A stretch of 64,000 bases of DNA from Proteobacteria bacterium UBA2383 (GTDB lineage: Bacteria > Pseudomonadota > Gammaproteobacteria > Competibacterales > Competibacteraceae): the NCBI GenBank assembly GCA_002343485.1, contig DDST01000138.1:48821-112820 (forward strand), in the 5' to 3' direction. Positions 9,862 through 19,172 of this stretch are shown piece after piece. The translations under genes were made by a program, and so were the position numbers. The stretch's first letter is position 1. The number at the start of each line of letters is the position of its first letter. A model generated the notes under the pieces. It had not been told where the DNA came from and searched no databases. It saw nothing but the letters and a program-made list of their open reading frames with translations.

Positions 9862-10722
9862 TCAAGAGCCACACCGGTAACGGGTCTCGCCGGCATAGTA
9901 TTCTGGAAAGCCGACGGCTGCTTTCAGCGCTTCGAAGTCCAGTACCTCAGGTGATTGACCCTCCTGCATTTGCGCTAGCGCGGTGCGCATGGCCTTGATT
10001 GACACGTTTAGCAAAGTCAGCGGATAGACAGCGATTTGATAGCCAATCGCTTGCAGTTGTTTGGGCGGTAACACCGGCGTCTTGCCAAACTCGATCAGGT
10101 TGGCCATTTTAGGGCCGGGAACTTCACTGCAATAGCGGCGCATTTCCACCTCACTTTCCGGGGCTTCCAGAAAAGTGATGTCGGCGCCTATCTCAGCAAA
10201 AGCACGGCATCGGGCAATGGCCTCATCCAGATCATTTGTGGCGCGAGCATCGGTGCGCGCCATGATCAGGATATCGCTTCCTTCATTGCGAGTGTCTACC
10301 GCTGCTTGCAGGCGCATCAATGCCTCTTCGCGAGGAACCACGGCTTTACCTTGGGTGTGTCCGCAACGTTTGGGCATCACTTGGTCCTCAATCATCACGC
10401 AAGCAAAACCGGCGCGGGCATAGCCTTGCACCGTGCGCTTAACATTGAGCGGGTTGCCGAAGCCGGTATCACCATCGCCGATGATCGGGATGGAAACGGC
10501 GCTGCAGAGACTGCGGCCCTGATCAACCATTTCTCCATAGGAAATCAGGCCGGTATCAGGTAAGCCAAGCCGAGCGGCAGAGACTGCAAAACCGCTCATG
10601 AAAGCCAGTGGAAAACCTGCCTGTTCGATCAGCGTGGCTGATAGAGCATCGTGACAACCCGGCATTAGCAGCAAGCCGGGTTGGGCTAACAGAGTGCGTA
10701 ATTGGTCAGCGGGAGTAGGCAT
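9862..10722 (-). CDS. Isocitrate lyase / PEP mutase family enzyme
   Basis: A 286-residue single-domain TIM barrel of the PEP mutase/isocitrate lyase superfamily. GDGDTGFGN supplies the Mg-binding acidic residues; the active-site loop PKRCGHTQGK carries the catalytic Cys (KRCGH, as in methylisocitrate and isocitrate lyases); IMARTDAR follows. These enzymes break or form C-C or P-C bonds next to a carboxylate. The substrate cannot be told; methylisocitrate lyase and oxaloacetate decarboxylase are alternatives. Monocistronic, with a stem-loop in its upstream region (10764). Confidence 0.85.
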   Translation of the reverse strand: MPTPADQLRTLLAQPGLLLMPGCHDALSATLIEQAGFPLAFMSGFAVSAARLGLPDTGLISYGEMVDQGRSLCSAVSIPIIGDGDTGFGNPLNVKRTVQGYARAGFACVMIEDQVMPKRCGHTQGKAVVPREEALMRLQAAVDTRNEGSDILIMARTDARATNDLDEAIARCRAFAEIGADITFLEAPESEVEMRRYCSEVPGPKMANLIEFGKTPVLPPKQLQAIGYQIAVYPLTLLNVSIKAMRTALAQMQEGQSPEVLDFEALKAAVGFPEYYAGETRYRCGS

Positions 10723-10763
10723 TGAGTTCTCCTGAAGTTATAAGGGGATGTGCGTTGTAAAAA

Positions 10764-10788
10764 ATCCCCTCTCTATGAAAGAGGGGAT
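10764..10788 (-). terminator. Stem-loop with T-tract (minus-strand terminator-like)
   Basis: Inverted repeat ATCCCCTC / GAGGGGAT with a 9-nt loop. On the minus strand the stem runs directly into TTTTTT. It sits 42 bp upstream of the isocitrate lyase-family gene, so it could end leftward read-through from the transposase remnant region or act as an attenuator. Confidence 0.55.
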
Positions 10789-10937
10789 GGGGACTGCTTT
10801 TTTAATGATTTGAATGCCAAAAAGCTGTATAAAAACGCCTCTTAGGCGGTTTCCTGGCAGAATTGTAGAAGATCACTGCGTTTGCAACAGCACTGGCGAG
10901 GCGACCTTAACGGCCAGCCGCTGTTCGACATATCGGG

Positions 10938-11305
10938 GTGCTTCATGGACTATGGAACAGAAACGTGCCTAACTCGAACGAGGAGGAGGCTTTGGGATTA
11001 AATCCCACTGACCGGGGACAGGGCGGCAGTAAGATCTCGCTCCATGCCGATGATCAAAACGGGAAACCTCTCGGCGTCACCTGTGCGCGTACAAAGGTCC
11101 ATGACAGCCGAATGATGTCCTCCATCATGGCCGCCAATGTCCCTATCACCGTCTGAACCGGCTAGAGCAGCCGCAGTACCGATGCTTGAATAAAGGATAT
11201 GACTACTCGCGTGTCGAAAAAGAATTCGAAGCTCAATTACATATCCCTATGTTTGAAAAAGACAAGGTATGTGTTGGATATCTTCTAAATAACCAGATAG
11301 CCTGA
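10938..11305 (+). pseudogene. IS5-family-like transposase remnant, frameshifted
   Basis: Two reading frames together read like the middle of an IS5-type DDE transposase. The first (to 11156) contains NPTDRGQGGSKISLHADD and KPLGVTCARTKVHDS, matching the NPTDRG..GSK.HL..D..G.PL....T.AN.HDS pattern of that family, including the catalytic Asp region. From about 11144 another frame continues with LNRLEQP and CLNKGYDYSRVEKEF (the DKGYD motif) to a stop at 11303. The N-terminus, the C-terminal Glu region and clear terminal inverted repeats are missing. A dead insertion-sequence fragment. Confidence 0.7.
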
Positions 11306-11330
11306 TAGGTAATAAGCCACTCAGTCTTGT

Positions 11331-11675
11331 TCAGCCCTCGGCTAAGGCTTTCTCAATCCGATTCATCCAGATCAATGCTTCATCCTGGGTCAATAGCAGA
11401 ATTTGTACTTGGTTGCGGAAATCCTGCCATGATTTTTCAACGTACTCACCGAAATTGTCTACAGAAACTACGATCCAGTTCACCGGTGAGCCGGTGAGCT
11501 GGGTATTCTGCATGGATTTTGTCCCTTGTTGCAGGAACAGTAAATACGTGTCCAGCGATCGACGGACTGAGCCAATTGCAGCGATGTTTATCAACCCGTT
11601 AATACGCAAAGCACACTGCCAAGCCAGTAGATTCACCGCTTGTTGACGTTCGAGCATTCTATCGGTATTCATCAT
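11331..11675 (-). CDS. Hypothetical protein, helical, possibly phasin-like
   Basis: A 114-residue protein starting at the ATG at 11675 (GAGG 6 nt upstream; a second ATG follows directly). It is predominantly alpha-helical and amphipathic: RMLERQQAVNLLAWQCAL, then FGEYVEKSWQDFRNQVQIL. The size and helical make-up, with a central AIGSVRRSLDTYLLFLQQ, are compatible with phasin-like granule-associated proteins, but no diagnostic motif is seen and this is only a suggestion. Encoded alone between the transposase remnant and thyA. Confidence 0.6.
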   Translation of the reverse strand: MMNTDRMLERQQAVNLLAWQCALRINGLINIAAIGSVRRSLDTYLLFLQQGTKSMQNTQLTGSPVNWIVVSVDNFGEYVEKSWQDFRNQVQILLLTQDEALIWMNRIEKALAEG

Positions 11676-11821
11676 CCAATCCTCACTGCGTTTTCTTGTT
11701 GTGCATCGCAACATAATTTATCGAAACCGTCAAGCAACATCGGTTTGGGCGGCTGTGGTAACGGGTAAAGGTCAGTGCTGCGATCCCTGATCGCTAGCTG
11801 TATCGCATGGCAGCTAGATGT

Positions 11822-12616
11822 TCAAACTGCTACAGGTGCTTTAATCGCTGGATGATGCTGGTAGCCAATGATAGCGAAATCCTCATACTGATAATCAAAC
11901 AGCGAATCCGGCCGCCGGTGGATCATTAATTGCGGTGCCGGGTATGGCTCGCGACTGAGTTGCAAACGAACCTGCTCCAGATGATTCGAGTACAGATGAC
12001 AATCGCCACCGGTCCAGATGAATTCACCAACCGTTAAATCTGTTTGCTGGGCAACTAGATGGGTTAGCAATGCATAACTGGCAATATTGAACGGTACTCC
12101 CAAAAACAGGTCAGCGCTGCGCTGGTAGAGCTGGCAGGATAACGCACCGTTGGTGACATGGAACTGGAATAACAGATGACAGGGCGGTAGCCGCATTTGT
12201 TCAAGCTCTCCGACGTTCCAAGCGGAGACAACGATCCGCCGTGAATCCGGGTCACGACGCAGTCGTTCGATTGCATCAGCCAATTGGTCAATGCAACGCC
12301 CATCAGCGGTTCGCCAAGCGCGCCACTGCTGGCCGTAAATAGGTCCGAGATTGCCGTTTTGATCGGCCCACTCATCCCAGATCGTCACACCATGCTCGTG
12401 CAAGTAATCAATATTGCTATCGCCGCGCAAAAACCACAGCAGTTCATAAATGATCGAGCGCAGGTGCAGCTTTTTAGTCGTGACTAATGGAAAGCCAGTG
12501 CGAAGATCGAAACGGAGCTGAGCGCCAAACCAGCTCAGTGTTCCAACCCCGGTTCGATCTTGTTTACGGACCCCTTCATTTAGTACCTGCTGCAATAAGT
12601 CCAGATATCCTTTCAT
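11822..12616 (-). CDS. thyA: Thymidylate synthase
   Basis: A 264-residue enzyme, the same length as E. coli ThyA, converting dUMP and methylene-tetrahydrofolate to dTMP. Conserved features: the phosphate-binding Arg in [41 protein letters not shown], the catalytic Cys in [12 protein letters not shown] (near residue 146) and [18 protein letters not shown]. The usual folA (dihydrofolate reductase) and lgt neighbours are not adjacent here. Confidence 0.98.
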   Translation of the reverse strand: MKGYLDLLQQVLNEGVRKQDRTGVGTLSWFGAQLRFDLRTGFPLVTTKKLHLRSIIYELLWFLRGDSNIDYLHEHGVTIWDEWADQNGNLGPIYGQQWRAWRTADGRCIDQLADAIERLRRDPDSRRIVVSAWNVGELEQMRLPPCHLLFQFHVTNGALSCQLYQRSADLFLGVPFNIASYALLTHLVAQQTDLTVGEFIWTGGDCHLYSNHLEQVRLQLSREPYPAPQLMIHRRPDSLFDYQYEDFAIIGYQHHPAIKAPVAV

Positions 12617-12745
12617 CGTCAGAGATCTCGATCATCTGCTTTCCTAGCAAGACAGTGGAATTTTATGGTGCAATGCAATATAGTCATCTCTATCCCATGA
12701 TCATGAATAATAAAGTGACCACATAAGCAGGCCACAGGGTAACGC

Positions 12746-13063
12746 ATGACTGTCAAAGCAACGTCCTCAATTCAGGTAATTACCCGATTAACTCTCATCC
12801 TGGATGCTATGGCCGCGCATGATGAGCCTGTCAGTCTCAAAACGCTGTCTAAGGCTACAGGCCTGCATCCCTCAACCACCTTCCGGATTTTGGCTTCTCT
12901 GACTGAACATGGTTTCGTAGAACGCAGCACAACAAGCCGTTACCGTTTAGGCATTCGATTGTTGCAACTGGGTAACCGGGTGCATGGGCAGATGATCGAT
13001 CAGCATTCGGGCATCCATTCATTCTCCGCCGCACTTGATGAATTGAATGAAGCGAACGGCTGA
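12746..13063 (+). pseudogene. Truncated IclR-family regulator (HTH part only)
   Basis: A 105-residue ORF whose first 90 residues are a typical IclR N-terminal domain: QVITRLTLILDAMAAHDEPV, the winged-HTH recognition region GLHPSTTFRILASLTEHGFV and RYRLGIRLLQLGNRV. It stops at the linker (SAALDELNEANG), just where the roughly 170-residue effector-binding domain should start, and the stop lies 20 bp from the end of the convergent kinase gene. It is probably a decayed gene; a working HTH-only protein is possible since the DNA-binding part is intact. The start ATG has only a weak GGG upstream. Confidence 0.7.
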
Positions 13064-13082
13064 GGCGCATCTGGCCGCGCCT

Positions 13083-15809
13083 TTACCCGGCGCCTGGCAA
13101 TTCCACAATAAACGTAGCGCCCTGCCCAGGCTCGCTCTCTACCCAGATGCGTCCATTATGGTGTTCGACAATCTTTTGACTGATAGGTAACCCCAAGCCG
13201 GTACCTTTGGGTTTGCCAGCGAGTGCGTTGCTCACCTGATGAAATTTCTCAAAGATCAGCTTGTGTTGATCAGAGGTAATACCCGGACCATTGTCGAGGA
13301 CCTCGATGCGCCAGCGATTCATTAAACTCGGTTGTAAACGAATAGTGACTTCACCACTCTGTTCCGGGCAGAATTTCACCGCGTTCGATAGCAGATTGAT
13401 AATGACCTGGGTTAAGCGATCGTGGTCGCCATCGATGATTACGGGAACATCCCCCAGATCCTCATGCAGCGCCACCGCTTTGTCGCAAAACAATTGGCTG
13501 GTGGAATTGATGGCATCTTGAATCAATGTACGAAGATCGACTTCGTCGACATGCCAGTCGATTCGGCCAGAATCAATCTTAGCCATATCCAGCACCTGAT
13601 TGATCAATCGGGTGAGTCGCTCGCTTTCCTTGACAATAATACTCAGGAACTTGCTGCGTTGCTCAACTTCCATGTCAGGGTTAGCCAGGAGGATTTCTGA
13701 GAAAGCGCGGATTGAAGTCAGAGGAGTGCGTAGTTCATGGGTCACGGTGGAGATGAATTCGTCCTTAAGGCGGTCGAGTTCTCGCAAGCGGTTATTCGCT
13801 TCACGCAGTTCAGCAGAGGTGGCTTCCAGTTCATGGGACTTTTGTTCCAGCCGGCGGCTGTATTCGAGGACCTGTGTGCTCTCATCAAGGATCGTCATGA
13901 CCTCTTCAATGCTGAGCACTTCGCCCATGACAATCGACGAGATCATCACCCGTGCAGACGCGGCGCCAATCGCTCCAGCCAGCAATCGCTCGGTGTAATG
14001 AATCAGCCGGGAATCCGCTTGCAATGGATAACCACTATGGTCATGGGCATAACGGTCGAAGGCCTCAGTCGCGCGTTGAGGGCCAAGAAACCGGGCCAGC
14101 AGATCATACAGCTCGGCTGTTTCTACCACACCCCGCCATAGCAGCGAATCACCGTCGTGGCGTTCACGTTTGAAGATATCAACGAACTGGCTGCCCTGTA
14201 CTTGTTCGAGGGGATCTGGCTGGCTCAGCATTGAACCGAACACCAACCCGCCAATGTTAAGCAGCATGCTCCAGAACACTGAATGCATGTAGGGATCGAG
14301 ATTCTCAAGACCAAATAGGGCATAAGGTTTGAGCAGCTCTAGGCCAAATGGGCCAATGTTGACGAAATCAGCGCCGATCCAACCGGAGCGGGCCATGGCC
14401 GGCAGAAGCAGGGTATAGGCCCAGACTAGAAATCCCGCGCTCAATCCAATCAGCGCTCCTCGCCGGTTAGCACGCTTCCAGTACAAGCCAATCAGGATGG
14501 GCGGTGCGAACTGGGCGGCGGCGGCGAAAGAAACCAGGCCGCTGGCGACCAGCGCATAGGATTCGCCAACAAACCGGAAATACAAGTACCCCAGCAGGAT
14601 CAAGATCACGATGCCGGCACGCCGGATGCCCAGAAGTAGACCGGACCAGTCAGATCGTCTTGCCAGCCATCGCGGGTTAGCGCGCAGCAAGATCGGCATG
14701 ACCAGATCATTGCAAACCATGGTGGACAGCGTGACAGTTTCAAACATGATCATGCTGGCGGCCGCTGACAATCCGCCCAGAAACACCAGCAGTGCCAGCA
14801 TTGGCATCTGCTCAGCCATCGGCAGCGCTAGTACGAAGGTGTCTGCATCCACGCTGCCATTGCTGAACACTAAGCGCCCGCCCAAGGCAATAGGTAACAC
14901 AAACAGGTTAATGGCGAACAGATAGAGAGGAAATAACCAGATCGCCTTGCGGATATGTGTCTCGTTGACATTTTCCACTACCAGCACCTGGAATTGCCGA
15001 GGCAGAAACAGAAATGCCATCATTGACAGGAAGGTTAATGACAACCAGCCGCCATAACCGCCGGGTACCACTTCAAAGCGCAGCAACGGCGCTAGATCTG
15101 GGTGTGCCGCCGCCTGCTGGAACAGATCGCCAGGACCGTCGAACAGCAGGAAAGTTACTACGACGCCCACCAGCATGAAGGCTAGCAGTTTAAAAAGGGA
15201 TTCGAAGGCGACCGCTGCTACCATCCCTTCGTGGCGCTCAGTGTTGTCGATGTGGCGGGTGCCAAACAGAATAGTGAACACGCTCAGCACCAGGGCCACG
15301 TAGAACGTGGTATCCATCCAAACCGGATGTTGCGTGGACACCGCTAGCCGGCTCACCTCCGGATATTGGCGCAGCAGGCTGAAACTGGCGGCAATGGCTT
15401 TCAGTTGAATCGAGATATAGGGCAGGATGCCGAGCATCACAATCAGCGTCACCATCCCAGCCAGCAGACCGCTTTTCCCGTAGCGGGAACCGATGAAATC
15501 AGCGATGGAGGTGATGCGATGCGCTTTGGTAATGCGTACGATGCGCCGTAGCACGAACCAGAACAACACTGCCATTAGCGTTGGTCCCAGATAGACCGGC
15601 AGGAAATCCACCCCGCTGACCGCCGCCAATCCGACACTGCCGTAAAATGTCCAGGCAGTACAATAGATTGCTAGCGAGAGTGTATAAATATAGGGATTGG
15701 CAATGATCGAGCGGCCAGTATCGGCACGTTGGTCGCCATAATAGGCGATACCGAATAGCACGCCCATGTAAGCGAAGGCGCTGGCGAGGATGATACTGTC
15801 GCTCATCAT
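13083..15809 (-). CDS. CbrA-like sensor: SSSF symporter domain fused to histidine kinase
   Basis: A 908-residue membrane sensor. Residues 1 to about 560 form a sodium/solute symporter (SSSF/PutP-like) domain with many membrane segments (NPYIYTLSLAIYCTAWTFYG, ITSIADFIGSRYGKSG). A linker leads to a histidine kinase: phospho-acceptor H691 in STVTHELRTPLTSI, N-box VIINLLSNAVKF, G-boxes LDNGPGI and KGTGLGLPIS. No receiver domain is attached. CbrA kinases of Pseudomonas use this architecture to link carbon/nitrogen supply (histidine, arginine) to a response regulator. No NtrC-type cbrB is seen nearby; a CheY-like regulator lies three genes upstream. The start is the ATG directly after the preceding stop (TGA-ATG-ATG), so translation is probably coupled. 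Confidence 0.9.
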   Translation of the reverse strand: MMSDSIILASAFAYMGVLFGIAYYGDQRADTGRSIIANPYIYTLSLAIYCTAWTFYGSVGLAAVSGVDFLPVYLGPTLMAVLFWFVLRRIVRITKAHRITSIADFIGSRYGKSGLLAGMVTLIVMLGILPYISIQLKAIAASFSLLRQYPEVSRLAVSTQHPVWMDTTFYVALVLSVFTILFGTRHIDNTERHEGMVAAVAFESLFKLLAFMLVGVVVTFLLFDGPGDLFQQAAAHPDLAPLLRFEVVPGGYGGWLSLTFLSMMAFLFLPRQFQVLVVENVNETHIRKAIWLFPLYLFAINLFVLPIALGGRLVFSNGSVDADTFVLALPMAEQMPMLALLVFLGGLSAAASMIMFETVTLSTMVCNDLVMPILLRANPRWLARRSDWSGLLLGIRRAGIVILILLGYLYFRFVGESYALVASGLVSFAAAAQFAPPILIGLYWKRANRRGALIGLSAGFLVWAYTLLLPAMARSGWIGADFVNIGPFGLELLKPYALFGLENLDPYMHSVFWSMLLNIGGLVFGSMLSQPDPLEQVQGSQFVDIFKRERHDGDSLLWRGVVETAELYDLLARFLGPQRATEAFDRYAHDHSGYPLQADSRLIHYTERLLAGAIGAASARVMISSIVMGEVLSIEEVMTILDESTQVLEYSRRLEQKSHELEATSAELREANNRLRELDRLKDEFISTVTHELRTPLTSIRAFSEILLANPDMEVEQRSKFLSIIVKESERLTRLINQVLDMAKIDSGRIDWHVDEVDLRTLIQDAINSTSQLFCDKAVALHEDLGDVPVIIDGDHDRLTQVIINLLSNAVKFCPEQSGEVTIRLQPSLMNRWRIEVLDNGPGITSDQHKLIFEKFHQVSNALAGKPKGTGLGLPISQKIVEHHNGRIWVESEPGQGATFIVELPGAG

Positions 15810-16103
15810 TCAAGAAGACTCCGGCGGGTCCTGCGCATCAGAAGCGCCACCTGGTCGAGAGAAACCCTGAGTGCGGGTCGCGCCAGACTTGGTGGATTCG
15901 GTGGGTTCCCGGATTTCTGAGCGTTGTACTACCAGGATCAATAGCACAATCAGTACGAACCAAATCAGATAGAGATAAAAATACAGTAACGGAATACCGA
16001 ATGGCGCCCATGACCGGTCGAACAAATCCAGCACTGGATAATTGATCGCCAGAGCACCGCAGATGAATAGAATCGTGATGTATTCCCGGGATTGCTGCCG
16101 CAT
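15810..16103 (-). CDS. Small inner-membrane protein preceding CbrA-like kinase
   Basis: A 97-residue protein with two membrane segments (about residues 8-25 and 36-60: ITILFICGALAINYPVLDLF, YFYLYLIWFVLIVLLILVV) and a charged, Ser/Gly/Pro-rich cytoplasmic tail. Its stop codon abuts the start of the CbrA-like gene. The position, size and coupling recall the small CbrX protein encoded upstream of cbrA in Pseudomonas, or the two-TM small subunits that accompany SSSF symporters; which of these it is has not been shown. Confidence 0.8.
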   Translation of the reverse strand: MRQQSREYITILFICGALAINYPVLDLFDRSWAPFGIPLLYFYLYLIWFVLIVLLILVVQRSEIREPTESTKSGATRTQGFSRPGGASDAQDPPESS

Positions 16104-16135
16104 TGGACTAGGGATTAGTAGTGAGTGTTAAGGGG

Positions 16136-18232
16136 TTAGAAGTTTGCTTGGGTCTTGCGGATCTCCACCATCTTATCAGAGGCCTCCAGCGCTTGGCCGA
16201 GAGTCTTGACGCCTTGTGCTTCCAATAAATCGAGCAGCTTGAGAAAAACCTGTGCGGTGACTAGCGAGTCACCCAGGGCAGTATGGCGGTCATGCACGTC
16301 TACTCCCAGGCGATCGGCAATGGCATCCAGGTTATGGTCGTCGGTGTAGTCATGCAAGTAACCGGATAACAACAAAGTATCCAGTACCGGATTGCCGAAA
16401 TAAATGCCAGCTTTCCGCTCTTTCATCTTAAGGAACTTCATATCAAAGGCAGCGTTGTGGGCAACCAGTACCGTTTGGTCGTCACCAACGAATTTGCGGA
16501 ATTGCGGCAATACCACATCGATACCCGCCTTATCCTTGATCATGTCATCGGTAATGCCGTGAAAACGAATCGAGGCTTTGGGAATCGGCCGGCCGGGGTT
16601 GACCAACTGATCGAAGCTCTCGCCGGCCAGCAGCCGGCGGTTGACAATGCGTACTCCGGCGATCTGGATAATTTCATCCCCCTTGGAAGGTGCCAAACCA
16701 GTGGTTTCGGTATCGAATACCACGTAAGTGAGCGCACTCAGCGGGTAGTTGAGCAGCTCACCCCATTCCTCGCGGTGTTGGGCTAGGGAGAAATCATAGA
16801 ATTCAGGCCGTTCCGGCAAGTTTTCTGGCGGCTCTTTCCATTGGCGCGTCGAATTTGGCAGCGGCAAACGCAGCAAGGCATATCCAGGCCGGCGGTGGGA
16901 CTGGCTCCAGATATCGCTGTTGTGCCGGCGCAGGATTTCGCCTACGGTCGTTGCGCCCACGAGATCCTGCACATGTTCACTGAGCCAGCCTTCTAAATGA
17001 TCGGCAGACAGCGGCTCTCCCGGCCAGATGATGTCCAGGTAGACATGCCGGTTGCCCAATAAACATTCGATCTCAAAGGTTGAGCTGATCCCATGAGTGT
17101 GCAAGTGATTGAGAGTGTGTTCTAGCAACAGCATGATCGAGTGGTTGTCGACATTGAGCCATAGGGGCATGCCTACCATCTTCACGTGGAGGTCCGTGCG
17201 CTTGCTCATATGGTGGATCACACTGCCAATTAAGTCTGCAGAATAGACATCGTTCATTGGCCAGCGGTTGGCGTATAGCGTACGCAGTTCGAGAGCCAGT
17301 TCCTGCAAACGTTGGCTGAGCTGTTCGCTTTCTTCAACGATCACTCGCTGGAAGGTTTCACGCTGCGGCTGATCCATACCCGCGAAGTTCATGATCATTT
17401 CCGCTGCCGCTCGCAGATTGGCCAATGGCCGGCGCAAGTCCTCGGTGCGAGTCTTGAGCAGGAAGCGATCAACCTGTTGCGTGACATCACGGAAGGTGAT
17501 GACGAAGGCCGATGTGCGGTCCATGGCGCTTGGCAACAGGCTCATCCGGCAGTGGAGCAGGGTCCCATCATCTACTGTTGCACAGACAAATTCGGCATCG
17601 CTGGCTGGTTTGCCTTCCCCATTGCTCTGTTGGCGGTAATGTAGCAGTTGCAGGGTGCTTTCGATGGGAGCGCGGGTCCACAGAGCATAGAGGGAGCGGC
17701 CTAAGCCTAGCATCTCGCGGTTGGGCAGCAGTTTCGCTGCCGCTGCGTTGTAGAGCAGGATGCGCGCGTCGCCATCGCAAACCAGCACGCCTTCTGATAA
17801 TTCGCGCAAGACAGTTTCCAAGCGGGCTTTCTGCTCTTCGATCTCTTGGGTGCCCGTCGCGGCGGCGGCAGCAGCTTCGCGACGAGCTTTATGCAGAGCC
17901 TCGCCCAGTTCCAGCAGCATGGTGGGGAATTCGCCCAGCCAATGTTGTTTGGGCAGTTCCAGCATGTAACCGGGATTGCTGCGAGTGATGATCCGTGCAC
18001 CGCGCGCCAGGGCGCCTAAGGGAATGAAACAGTGCCAGTCGAGGAGCGACCAGACTACCGTGGTGCCGCTGATAATAGCGAACGCAGCCAGAACCACCCA
18101 AAGCAGCAGCAACTCACGCTCGTCAGTTTCCGGAATCGTCTGGAAAATCTGCCAACCGATCCAAAGTAGCGAGACCAGCGTCAGTACCGCTGGAATCAGC
18201 CACAACAGCCAGAGCCGGGTCCGGTAGCGCAT
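16136..18232 (-). CDS. Membrane PAS/kinase-like protein fused to DnaQ-type 3'-5' exonuclease
   Basis: A 698-residue fusion. Two N-terminal membrane segments (about residues 7-28 and 43-64), a HAMP-like stretch, a helical linker (residues 115-145), a PAS domain (about 145-260: [20 protein letters not shown]), then a histidine-kinase-like dimerisation region with no H-box His ([17 protein letters not shown]) and a degenerate ATPase-like region. The C-terminal 190 residues are a DEDDh exonuclease: [27 protein letters not shown] and [10 protein letters not shown]. It resembles the epsilon proofreading subunit but is membrane-tethered. It lies 6 bp after the CheY-like gene and 32 bp before the small membrane gene, so it is probably in the CbrA-type operon. 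Confidence 0.85.
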   Translation of the reverse strand: MRYRTRLWLLWLIPAVLTLVSLLWIGWQIFQTIPETDERELLLLWVVLAAFAIISGTTVVWSLLDWHCFIPLGALARGARIITRSNPGYMLELPKQHWLGEFPTMLLELGEALHKARREAAAAAATGTQEIEEQKARLETVLRELSEGVLVCDGDARILLYNAAAAKLLPNREMLGLGRSLYALWTRAPIESTLQLLHYRQQSNGEGKPASDAEFVCATVDDGTLLHCRMSLLPSAMDRTSAFVITFRDVTQQVDRFLLKTRTEDLRRPLANLRAAAEMIMNFAGMDQPQRETFQRVIVEESEQLSQRLQELALELRTLYANRWPMNDVYSADLIGSVIHHMSKRTDLHVKMVGMPLWLNVDNHSIMLLLEHTLNHLHTHGISSTFEIECLLGNRHVYLDIIWPGEPLSADHLEGWLSEHVQDLVGATTVGEILRRHNSDIWSQSHRRPGYALLRLPLPNSTRQWKEPPENLPERPEFYDFSLAQHREEWGELLNYPLSALTYVVFDTETTGLAPSKGDEIIQIAGVRIVNRRLLAGESFDQLVNPGRPIPKASIRFHGITDDMIKDKAGIDVVLPQFRKFVGDDQTVLVAHNAAFDMKFLKMKERKAGIYFGNPVLDTLLLSGYLHDYTDDHNLDAIADRLGVDVHDRHTALGDSLVTAQVFLKLLDLLEAQGVKTLGQALEASDKMVEIRKTQANF

Positions 18233-18238
18233 GATGGT

Positions 18239-18619
18239 TCAGTCCGTTTCAGCGAGCAACTCACGAACCCGCTCCACCACCTCCTGAGTCGAGAAAGGTT
18301 TTGTGATGTAGTCATCCGCACCCAATGCTAATCCCTTTTCTTTTTCGACCTCACGTCCTTTGGCAGTTAGCATGATAATGCGAACACCAGCCCAGTCTGG
18401 ATTGGCGCGAATCGCCTGACAGACTTCATAGCCATTCTTGCGAGGCATCATCACATCAAGCAACACCAGATCTGGCGGGTCGGCAAAGATAGCAGCCAGT
18501 GCCGCTTCGCCATCTGAGGCAGTCCGCACTTGGAAGCCCGCTTGCTTCATCAAAAACTCCAAGGACAGAACGATATTCGGTTCATCGTCCACCACTAGAA
18601 TTTTGTTAGCCATATCCAC
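18239..18619 (-). CDS. CheY-like single-domain response regulator
   Basis: A 126-residue receiver domain with all key residues: acidic pair in LVVDDEPN, phospho-acceptor Asp in LVLLDVMMPRKNG, Thr in IIMLTAKG and Lys in DDYITKPFS. There is no output domain. It lies in a co-directional run with the exonuclease fusion and the CbrA-like kinase, which make natural partners (inference). Confidence 0.93.
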   Translation of the reverse strand: MDMANKILVVDDEPNIVLSLEFLMKQAGFQVRTASDGEAALAAIFADPPDLVLLDVMMPRKNGYEVCQAIRANPDWAGVRIIMLTAKGREVEKEKGLALGADDYITKPFSTQEVVERVRELLAETD

Positions 18620-18654
18620 TCTCCCGGTCAGCGGGTTTACTCGCTCGGGCGATA

Positions 18655-18993
18655 TTATGCGGGTTTATCAGTACTGCTGTGTACCGTGTCTTTCTCACGC
18701 GGTTCCTGCGAGGAGTCGGTTTTGCGGTCTGCCACATCTTTGGCTGCAGTTGCCATATTCCCGCCGCTGGCCTTGGCGACCGCCTCCCAGAATTTCTGCA
18801 CCATTTCCATCGAATGAAATTGAGTGGGTAACAACGGCTTGAATAAGCTCAGTGCGTCGAAGTTGATCGCACCGCGCTGCACGTTGTCACGGATCGTCTG
18901 CAAAATATCGTCGTGCAGAGGCTGAATGTTTGGCAGACCCAGAAACTCGCGCATTTCGTGGGCAGTGGCTTCAACGCTGACATTGACTTTCAT
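18655..18993 (-). CDS. DUF6489 family protein
   Basis: A 112-residue protein beginning MKVNVSVEATAHEMREFLGL, the pattern I associate with the DUF6489 family, followed by helical segments and FWEAVAKASGG. The last 30 residues are hydrophilic and low complexity (Asp/Lys/Ser rich). Function unknown; members are small proteobacterial proteins. It is first in the signalling run, 35 bp before the CheY-like gene, and lies downstream of mnmG. Confidence 0.75.
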   Translation of the reverse strand: MKVNVSVEATAHEMREFLGLPNIQPLHDDILQTIRDNVQRGAINFDALSLFKPLLPTQFHSMEMVQKFWEAVAKASGGNMATAAKDVADRKTDSSQEPREKDTVHSSTDKPA

Positions 18994-19172
18994 CGAAAAA
19001 ATCCTTGTACTTCAGGACTACAGATTTGACCACTGGCGCTGAGGCCGGGCCGCGAAATTTAAGGAATCGCCTAACCAATCAAGAATAGCAGGAATGACGC
19101 AGGTCTTGTGCGTCAGGTCGTGCTGCATGTTTCAAGCGAGGTGAAACTAATAGAAATCACTATTTCGGGCAA

